Part shown: positions 51,792-61,360 of the stretch, piece by piece
Numbering within the stretch: position 1 is the first letter of the stretch
How the letters are laid out: every line of letters begins with the position of its first letter
From: Pithys albifrons albifrons
Lineage: Eukaryota; Chordata; Aves; Passeriformes; Thamnophilidae
Length of the DNA stretch: 64,000 bases
Direction of reading: 5' to 3'
Assembly (NCBI RefSeq): GCF_047495875.1
Contig: NC_092458.1
Span: 105,836,227 to 105,900,226, forward strand
Notes under the pieces: model-generated
Databases searched by the model: none
What the model was told of the DNA's origin: nothing
The model's input: only the letters and a program-made list of their open reading frames with translations
Made by a program: the position numbers and the translations under genes

Positions 51792-52862
51792 AAATATATC
51801 TTTAAATAAAATTTAGAAGAAATATGTATTCATATCCATACAGATTTTTAAGGGCACTGTGTATCTTTTGCTACTGTGGGAATGTGGTTATGGCAATAAC
51901 CACAGTGCACCTTTTTAGAAACATCATTACTTGATGCACCTTCTCTCAAGAATATTGACCTGTACGTTGGTAATTTAGGGAAACCTTCTTTTTTTGAATT
52001 TGCATAAAACTCACCATGATTGTCTTCAGCAGTCTCAGGTTGTCTTAGGTTCATATACTAACCTGAAATACAATTTCTAATAATGTCTCATGAAATAGGA
52101 AAAAACCCTCATCATAGCAGCAATTATGCTTCAGTTGAGAAATGAAGGGGAATAAAAGTCCCATGAGACTGGTTAAATAAGACACTTAGCATGGAAAAAT
52201 GATCTCTTTTTAAACCTTTTCAGACCTATTAAAGTTCTGGTCCTCAAATATGCCAAAGTAGAAATCACAAGGACTCAAATGATGCTAATGTGCCAAAGTT
52301 CCTGCTGTAGTCACTACAGACAGGTGGGTCCTCCAAGGGCTAAGGGAGGATATTAATCTTAGGATGTCTGAATCATCCCTGGAGGAGACTCTTAGTCACT
52401 CCACTGGCAGTAGAGGGCAAGGGAGAAAGCTGGCCTTTCTAGGCAAAAGTTGGGCTTTGCTGATGCCTCTCTTGAGCATCCCTGTTGTTTCTCTGTTTTC
52501 AACAGTACTCCCCAGTCACAAGAAAGGTTGAACATTTCTATGATGAAACAAACTTTAAAAAGAACTTCCATTACATTAGGATATCAAGGATTCTAAAGGT
52601 GCAGGTTTAATAATTCTCAGGAAGTTTCCTGAGAAATGACCGAGGAAACTATAAAATACATATTTCTATGTACTGAAAACTAAAGTAAGGATCCTTTCCC
52701 TTCCCATTCCTCTAATATCAGGTTATTGTGCAAAGACCAAACCCCTAAAACTTCTTGAGAGTTTCTTTCCTGCTAATACTTCTTTCAAGTTGTGCTTTCT
52801 GGATTTGAAAAGGAAGTAGGAGTGCCATAGTTTGAAAGGAGAAACATGAGAGATACAAAGAC
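51792..52862. other. Unique DNA with a STAT-like inverted repeat
   Basis: No gene was recognised. A perfect inverted repeat with 10-base arms and a 2-base spacer lies at 52614-52635. Confidence 0.5.
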
Positions 52863-52926
52863 AAAAAAAAAAAAAGAGGGACAAAAGAAATGAAACAAAC
52901 AAACAAAAAAAAGGTGGGGGGGGGGG
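52863..52926. repeat. Purine-rich simple tract (A13 ... A8 ... G11)
   Basis: An A13 run, (AAAC)-like units and a G11 run occur within 64 bases. This is low-complexity DNA with no associated element recognised. Confidence 0.85.
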
Positions 52927-55900
52927 AGAGAGGGGAGCAGACCTAACGGTAACTGTTTAATTTGAAAGATAGAGAGACATCAATACATCTGTATAAAGGA
53001 GTATCAAATGAGATCTATTCAACAGGCTCTGGAAAGTTGCCACTGCAATTTTCTGTTGGTTTTAGAACAGTGCCTCTTATAAAAACAAAACAACATCTCA
53101 AGCTTAACAGAGAGCAACTTCATGTAATTTTAACATTTAATTTGGTAATGCATTGCAAACAAAATGGCAGCGTGGAGAACGTTCTTAGAAATGTAAGGAA
53201 GCAGAGCAAGTGCTAATCTACTGCCATCATTAAACTCTCTGAATGTGAGAGGCTTCAAAAAATCATGCACAGAACTTTCTGTCCTTAGCACTGCAGATAA
53301 TTTTGGTATTGAACTGTCAAGAGAGAAGAGCTACTTTTTAGATTTTTGTAAAAATGAAACAGAAATTTTAAGTAATAGATTTGCAGAGATGACAAAATTT
53401 ATTTTCTTGTGTCAAACACTTAGCTTAGTAGAAGACATTTCTCTCATCAGCAAATTTTCTCTGAGACTCTTACAAAACTAAAAAAGGATAGATATAACTT
53501 GTGAAAATACTCCTCATAACTGTGACTTGTATGGAGGAATAGGCATATTAAAAGCAGGATTTACTCTGTATGTACATGCTGTCCTGAACACAACACGGGC
53601 TAGTAAAAATCTGTATAAACATATCCTTTCCTCAATAAATATATGAACTGCCCATCTCACATATATTTATAAATTTAGAGAAATACATTTATGCACTTAA
53701 TAAAGTTCATTACAAAATCAATCCAATGTCAATAGTGTGCATAGGCAGCAAAACAAAAAAAGCTTAATTTGTAGGAAATATGGTTTCAATTCTAAAGTAA
53801 ATTAATGCAAAATAACCATATTAAGAACAATTAAAAAAAAAAGGTTACATCTTGCTTTCTTTATGCACCATAGCACTTTTGGATATTTATCAAACATTTA
53901 TCAGAAAAATTACTTCAACTTGCTATAAAAGGCTTCTATACATTTTCATAAGTGTTCTCATGCATTCCAATATTCCTTTCCCAAATAAAGGAGAACATAT
54001 GCTTATGAAAATATCTTCCACATTTCCTCTCAATATATCCAATATTCATATCAATATTATCTTTTGCCATACATCACTTTACCATATATCACATTTTCAT
54101 ATATATACTTTAAAGACAACCAAAAGATTTCAGAACATATTGCTTTTACCATAGGAAACACAGGAAAATCTGCCATCAGTGGTCACCCAGGGGACCAACA
54201 GAAAAAATAAATCACCGCTTAACAGAGGTGGTCTTTTTTCTGAAGTCAAAACAGCAGAGTACATTCAATACTTGTGGGACTACTTTGGCTTGATTTCTTT
54301 AAGACAAGAAATGGCTTAGACAGGGTGGTCTCATGAATAACTCCCTGTCTCACTTACTTGATGATAAACTCAAATAATAACATAAGAAGCCATACTCATA
54401 TGTAACACAACTCCATGTGAGCTTGAGTGATCCTAAAGGTGCATAGACCAGCAGGTTTGAAATGAAGAACTGGCTTCATAATGTATTCTCACTTTTTCTT
54501 TTTTTTTCAAAGTATCAAACAAAACCTAATTTTGAACAAAAATGCAATGGTGGTGTAAAAGGATTTTTGTTAACATTTGCTTTACAGTTGCCTTTTTTCA
54601 AAATAAGTCTTCTTTATATTTTCCATTTTTCTATATCCAGGTTTTATCAATAACTGAAAAGAAAAAATAAAGAATCGTAAATATACCAACTCTCATATAT
54701 TTTCAAATTATTTAACACAACCTTTTCTTTTCCACCAATTGTCACCACACCCACATATTCAAGGCCTTGTGATTTTTGTATCTCTCATTTCTGAGTTAAC
54801 CATTGCCACCTTTATTTTTTATTTTTTTTTCCTCCTTGGCAGCATCCTCAAGTAGGAGTTTACAATTTCTTCTGAAAGAGTCCTAGTAAAGTTGGATACC
54901 AGAAAAAAAAGCTAAGAAAACACACGGGTGAAAGCAGTGGAGGTACATGAATACAGGGACTGAATGGAGAGGAGGCAAAGGAAACACACACAGCTTTCGG
55001 GGAGAAGGGGAAGATTTGGGATCTCAAGAAGAGAGAAATACAGTATAATTAAGAGAGTATAAGGACTCATACCAGTCAGTAAGAGTCTCCCCCTAATATT
55101 GCTGCTGCCTTCACTCTCCTGCATAAATGAAGTGTGCTGGCAGAGCAGAGACATCATCAGACCTTGAGGTGGTGTCTGGGACCCCACAAGACCATCTCGG
55201 CAGGCACAGGTGAAAGGGAGGCCTCTGAGAGATTTCACAGCTAATCGTGAGAAGGCAGAGGGGATTTTCTTGTGTTGTTTTGCTTTTCAATTTATAAACC
55301 CTGGGGCTTTCAGAATAAAGCTTTGAGCATAATAAAATATTTCCTCCTGGAGCAGGTTGCTCTTAGCAACCACAGAAATCCCCCACACACTTTTTTCTGG
55401 TGCTACCAACCACTTGCACAAACTGTTTGTGACTGCCAGGTCCAGCAAACTGTCATTAAAAAGCAACCAAGCCTATGAGCCCACCCACTTCTGACTCAGT
55501 TTGACATCTGAGGGTTTTGTCTGCTGTTGGTCTCCTCTCAGATCATGCATTTCCAGGCTCAGTGATCAAGAACACCTGCTCGCTCGCTCTCCTCCAGATG
55601 CACATACACAGACTTTTGGCCAACCAAGGCTGTCTGCAGTGCTGTCAAAGACAGGCAGACCCGCTGCCTTTGAGCCTTTGTTGTTCCTACCCTAAAGAAA
55701 CTGCAATTTGCTCAATGTTGGCCTGACGACAGGGTCTTTTTGACTATGGACACCTGGACCTCTGGGCATTTTATTCCTATAGACACTCCAAGGAAACAAA
55801 AACTTCTGAAAATCCTTTCAGGCACCCTGCAAGGATGGCAGTCGCTCTCTGGAAAGTCTTCAAGTAGTCATTTAAGCATCACTTTCTGTAGTTCCATTGT

Positions 55901-57688
55901 TTCATTAAAGACAAGCCGAGACAGGGCTGCTGGTGGCAAGGGGACAGTCCGACATTCACAGTGCCCTGCAGAGCACGTCTGTCGCACCTATGGGCCACTT
56001 GAGGTGGGCAGGGATCTTGTCTGCCCCAAACCCACCTCACACCCATGTGTATTTTGTGTTCTCCCACCCAGTGAAAGCAGCTTCTGGGTCTGTCTGACTG
56101 ACCATGTAAACAATGAATTTGCAGAAACTCCCAGGACAGGAAGGACAAGTGACAGAACTAACTGCTTTCAGCAAGAGCTGCTACCCAGGGCAGTTTAAAA
56201 TGATCATGAAACACAACCTGAAATATGTCTGAAACCACCTTTTTCAGTAGAGTGAGAAAACTGTATTAATGTTCAGAATATGTTAAATTGCAGCACTGAA
56301 TGCAGCCAAAGGACACAGTAAGTTAGAAAAAAACCTAGGCAGTCTTACTAGTCTGTTGTCAAGATTATCCTGTCCTAAACTATACCAGTAAAGACCTCAC
56401 ACACTGAGTTTCTAGGTCTCAAATCTTTGAGAAGCTCATGGGAGCAGAAGGGACTTAACTTTCAATTACAGATGAAAAATTTGATGGGGTGTCAGAAGTA
56501 ATTTTTCAAGTAGGACATTAAAATGCCTTGGGAAGACTGCACCAGAGACCCACTGGTTGAAAAAGCCACCAAACTCAAAAGTATCCAAAGACAAAATGCC
56601 CCTTGAACTCAGATTGATAGGAGCAGTGGTAACCAAACAGTGCAGAGGAGCAACTTGGAACCAGCAGGGAGCAAAACACAGCCTTCCTACACCAGCACCT
56701 TCCTCCCTGGCCAGTTTTTCACACTCTAGGAATATATCAGAACTCTGATTTTAATCAGAGTTAAAAAAACCCCCACAAACACCAAAAAACCCCAACCAAA
56801 CAAAAAAAACCCAAAACCCAAAAACCTAACATACAACTATTTCCACTTTTTCTGTTTTAAAATGTTTTCAAATGACTAAAGTAATTCTATAATAAATAGC
56901 TTTGTTGTTTGGATGAGGCTTTGCATGCCAAATGTTAGCCTGGAATGAGTATTTTTAGCAGAGTTTAAAGTCTCTGAAAATAAGGATTTATATTTATAGT
57001 GGAAAGGTTGACAAGTTTTTGCTGTAATTATATTAACAGACCATTCTATAATAAAAAGGTGTTATTTTAAAAGGGGCACTTATAATAGCAGTCTAATGTA
57101 GTTAGGAAAGAATGAACTTTACAGGGTGAATGTACAATTTAATACAAATATTCAAGCTAAAAATCAAAGAGCAGATCATGAAAGAAGTCTATTTATCATG
57201 CAGATTCTCACAGATTATCTCATTTTAGACTTTTACGAATGAGAAATACACTTTCATCCAAAAATCAGAATTTTTTAAGTCTTCATTAATTTTAATAGCT
57301 GATGTCTTACACAGAGTCATATTTATTTCAACAAAGTTTATGAACAGAAATCAATGGATTCATAAATTTCATCAGTGGTGGTGAGTGGGCTAATGCATAA
57401 TATTAAAAAGAGGAACTGTACATGCAAATTCAATAAGCTTCAGGATTTTGTAATTCATATCACTTAGAGTATAATATCAAGATGTCCTTTTAAGAGTTCA
57501 TTAAAAAGAGGAAAAATTCTGATTCCACAGAAGAAAGAGGAAATCCTTCTGGAAAAAAAAAAAAAAGAATGCTAACAAGAAATCTTGTATTTCTCTACAT
57601 ATCACACAAGCAAATCCTGCATAAAAACACGCTTCATGCTCCTCCTCTCTTGTCTCAGCATAAATCCAGAAAAACTAGCTTTGTAAAA
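52927..57688. other. Unique DNA, including a CpG-richer block
   Basis: The left part (52.9-54.9 kb) is AT-rich and featureless. From about 55.27 to 56.21 kb the sequence is richer in GC and CpG than the rest of the window and holds a 152-codon + strand frame (55740-56198), with no recognised domain. An A/C-rich low-complexity tract lies at about 56763-56829 and an A14 run at 57553-57566. Confidence 0.5.
55356..55370. promoter_or_regulatory. Candidate RFX X-box (perfect palindrome)
   Basis: GTTGCT-ctt-AGCAAC is a perfect 6-3-6 inverted repeat fitting the RFX-factor X-box pattern GTNRCC-N(0-3)-RGYNAC except for one position in the left arm. It lies at the edge of the CpG-richer block. Binding is inferred from motif shape only. 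Confidence 0.3.
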
Positions 57689-57740
57689 GGTGGAGAAGAT
57701 CTCACAGACCCAGTGGTGGAGAAGATCTCACAGACCCAGT
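57689..57740. repeat. 26-bp perfect tandem duplication
   Basis: The 26-base unit that starts ggtggagaagatctcaca occurs twice with no mismatch (57689-57714 and 57715-57740). The lack of divergence suggests a recent slippage or duplication event. Because 26 is not a multiple of three, it shifts any frame crossing it. Confidence 0.97.
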
Positions 57741-58867
57741 CAGTAGGCTTCAGAAACACCCACCTACAGCCTTTCTGCAAAGCTGGAACAACTGTTGCAG
57801 CCCCACATTTCCTCTCCCAAAATAACTACAAACAACGCAATTATCAGCATTATCTCCTCTCAGTACTTTTCTTTCAGCTGGTGTCTCCAAAGCTGTGCCA
57901 GAAGCTCCTCTCCCAGCACAGATGGGAGTGGCTTTCACAGGGTGGGCTGTGGATGTCATGCCATGCATTTAACACACACTTTGACAGCACAAGGAATCCT
58001 TCAGTTTAGCCTGAAAGCCCTCACACAGACTATGGCTGACCAAACTGCCCTGCCCAAAATCTGCCTGTTGTGCAGAACTTCCCAGAGCGTAAATCTGTGG
58101 AGCTGTGACTAGGGCTAGAGACAAAGTGAGCTTTCCAAAATCAAAAAGAGTCACTGCAAGTACTCTTGTGAAGTACTCCCTGCAGGGCAGTGAACCTGTC
58201 AGTCAATAAATATAAAAAAGCCCTAGTTCCACAAGCACTTACATACCTGCTTAAATCTAAGCCTTTGAGTAGTCCCTCTGTGTGTCAGTGGGCCTTCTCA
58301 CTTGAAACCAGGAAAAATTTGTAAGTGTTTATAGAGTCAGGAAAGGAAGCACTAAAGTTGCTAGTCTTCTCCCATAATATCTAGAAGAATTAAAAGGAAA
58401 TCCTCTCAATTTGTAAGATTCATTGTAAAAGAGGAGTACAGTATGTGACTGTTTAAATGCTGTAAGAAAAGCAATACAAGAAAGAAAAGAATGTCTATGT
58501 GTCTTTTCTCCACTCATTTCAAATTCAGTTTTGCTTTCTCTTACTTCTTCTTGCTTTATTTCCACAGATGAACAAACTTGTAGTCTCCTAGTTCCTTTTA
58601 ACTTTTCTTTTGTAATAACATTAAACAGCCTGAAACAGCAGCTGATTATTAGTGACACTGTTCATTTTAAAAACAATTCTATGGGAAAAGAAAATATGGT
58701 GAACCCCTTGGCTGCTTAGTTCTCCACAAAACTTTTTGGAGTTTGTTTATTTCTTCCACTGAGGCGATAGTGTTAAAACTAGATGCCAAGACCCAGAGCC
58801 AGTGTGTCATGCTGAGAATGTGAGCAGACATCCATATCAGAGTCTCAAGCGTTGTGATGTGGCCAGG
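57741..58867. other. Unique DNA, no gene seen
   Basis: Overlapping frames of 105-146 codons cover 57569-58112 on the + strand, with shorter ones on the - strand, and a 109-codon - strand frame covers 58329-58658. None has a recognised domain. The first crosses the 26-bp duplication. Confidence 0.5.
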
Positions 58868-59163
58868 TGTCATGGTTTAACCCCAGCTGGCAGCTCAGCT
58901 CCACATGGCCTCTCTCCCACTGCCCCCAGTGTGGTGGGGGAGAGAATGGGAAGGACAAAAGTGCAAAAACTCTTAGGCTTTAGTAGTTGCTTTAGTAGGT
59001 AAAGTAGAAGCCACACATACAAGCAAGTCAAACCAAGGAATAAATTTGCTGCTTTCCATGGGCAGGCAGGTGTTCAGCCATCCCCAGGAGAGCAGGGCCC
59101 ATCACATGTGATGGTGACTTGGGAAGAGAAACACCATCCCTCCAAACAGCCTCCCTTTCCAGT
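58868..59163 (-). mobile_element. Truncated ERVL-type LTR
   Basis: The + strand starts tgtcatggtttaaccccagc, which is the complement of the avian ERVL-class LTR 3' end (GGGGTTAAACCATGACA). It continues with gtgtggtgggggagagaatg, aggaataaatttgctgcttt, ccatgggcaggcaggtgttc, agccatccccaggagagcag and catccctccaaacagcctcc, which match the R/U5 half of passerine LTRs of this class as I recall them. The U3 half (the other LTR end) is not seen after about 59163, so roughly half the LTR is missing. Its family is related to, but distinct from, the LTR at 492-1082. Confidence 0.82.
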
Positions 59164-61233
59164 ACACCAGTCAACAGACTCCAAAACCTGTCAACATAAT
59201 TGCAAAGATATATAAAACCGAAAAGGCAGAACCCAGTGTGGGTTTCAAATACACCCTTATTAAAAAACCCCCACACCTTTATAGACAAAAATTGCATGTA
59301 CAGAAATGTCGCTATTTTAAATAACACTTTTTGTTAGCTCAAGAAATATGCAAAATTATTATTAACACAAATATATTTCAGAGTCATGGGTCTAGACATA
59401 CATTTTAAAAAATACTTTGGATGACTATAATCTCTGCAAGATGACAATTACAAGAGCAGTTTTCCAGTAATTCATTAAACAGAACTGGGGGATTAGCTGG
59501 TTGATAAAGACACTCCCTTTGTGCATAACACACTACAGTAAGGCATGGATTCTGTTCATCATAAAGAAAATGCTTCAAAAATTCATTATACCTTGTGAGT
59601 TAATGTTAAATGTTGAAATTCTATCTTTAATATGGAGAGAAAATTATTTCTCTTACTGAGATTGATATCTGATGTGACTCATAGTCCAGAGAAATAAGCA
59701 ATTGCTCAGGATGCTAAAGTTAGTGAATTTTTAATATTTTATTGTATTGTATACAATTGTGAGTTTGTTAGATCTCTTTGTCATTGTTAAAGCCTTATGC
59801 AACTTGGACCATTTATTTTTTTTCTGCTACATCAGCAACTAGAGGAATATACATTAACTATACAGCAATGCTTCTCACTGTCCCCTTTTCAGATTTGGAA
59901 AAATATGACACAAATTCAATGCTGGATTCCGAGACAGTCTAGCTCCCTCAACCTCTGATTTTAAATGAGTTAGAAAACCAATGAAAGCTCATATCTCACG
60001 GCACGTTGTTGACATGCTCAACAAAAATCAAGCACTGTTGATCAGCTCTTGTTATTGGACATTGATTCCCCTTCAAAAACCTGGGTAGTGCACTGTGCGC
60101 ACCTCACGCTGCACACAGGTTTCCCATTAAAAACCATCAGGAAGCAAACACACGTATTTAAGGAATGAGTTTTGTTTCTTTGTGCATGTTTGTTCCATAA
60201 AATAAATTTTTTCCATCGCATGAAATTGAACAACACTATGTCCACTACAGACAATGGAAAAGAGTCATTGACTCCAACATGATTTACAGCAGGCCCTCTG
60301 CACTTCAGTTGTTCCAGGCACAGATTTCCCAGTTCCTAATGTGGGGTTAGTCCCTTAAAACATTCAGAACTTTTATAACACTTCATTATGTATGACACAA
60401 CTTCTTTCACAATAAATTCTTTCAGACACTGCTTTTGTTTGGAGAAACAAGCTTATGATTAATTCACTATGTGTAATAAGAACTGCACCCTTCTCTAGAG
60501 AAGGTTAATGGTGAATTTGCTGCAAATAATACCTGCAATTTAATCACCAAGTTAATTTCACATAAGAACTTCAGTGGTTTATTTGGTGAAAAATACTTGC
60601 ATGAAACATTATGAAAAAGGTTCAAGAGTGTAAATCTATATTGTGCACTTTAAAGTGTCACTATTACCACAAATTTATGAGAGTATAATAAAAAGGAATT
60701 AGATTTCTTAAAACCACAGAAGGAACGCTGTTACCACAAGAAAAACAGAATTTCCCAAGTCGATCACTCTCTCCTTGATTCCTTATATGTCTGGATCTAC
60801 AATAGCCCTTTCTTCAGCCCAATTTGAGGTGTTTTGTTGTAAAATTGTAAAGAACACACATGAGAACAAATCAAGTAACATTTGGCCTATCCAGTTATAA
60901 ATTAAAGTACTTAAATGCTTTACTAGTATCCAAATTTCAAACAGAAAATGGTTTTAATATTACCTGTTGCTCTCTAAACATAAAATTTTTCCAAACTTTG
61001 TTGCTGTTGCTGTTTCTCATCCTGATTTAATCAGATTGAAATAAAAGGGTTTTTTTCCTTATCAGTCAGTCATAATTTTATTTAAATTTCTAAACTTTTG
61101 GCTTGAGACATTGAAGCTGTGGCAGTGTTTTTTTTTCCACATCCCTTAGCTTTGCATCCATATTTTTGCTATATGGTACCCACCAGCAGCAGTTAGTTAA
61201 TTATCTAGTTTCAAACTAGTACACACACATCTC
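59164..61233. other. Unique AT-rich DNA, no gene seen
   Basis: No gene or repeat family was recognised. A perfect 16-base palindrome, CCTTCTCTAGAGAAGG, lies at 60489-60504. Confidence 0.5.
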
Positions 61234-61360
61234 AAGGGCAGAAGGGATCACAGTGAACATCCATCATAGTACATCACAGTCCATAGGACTGCTCTTCATC
61301 AGACCCCGTCTTAAATTGAATGGTTGTGCTTGAACTAGCCTGGGGCTTTTAGGAAAAGCA
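61234..61360 (-). mobile_element. Probable ancient CR1-type tail
   Basis: The order aagggcagaagggatcacag, acatcacagtccataggact, cttcatcagaccccgtc and gtgcttgaactagcc follows an old amniote repeat seen widely in turtles, crocodilians and birds (GAAGGGACC..., ACAGGCCATAGGACTTC, TTGAACTAGAGC-like), which I take to be the antisense of an old CR1-related 3' end. Divergence is high and there are gaps, so family and boundaries are uncertain. Confidence 0.45.

Noticed and set aside
57569..58112. 146- and 105-codon + strand frames as genes
   Set aside because: They overlap each other and - strand frames, lack known domains, and the longer one spans a 26-bp tandem duplication that would have shifted its frame.
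60489..60504. 16-base palindrome CCTTCTCTAGAGAAGG as a regulatory site
   Set aside because: It is perfect but isolated, matches no binding pattern I know, and one such palindrome is plausible by chance in 64 kb.
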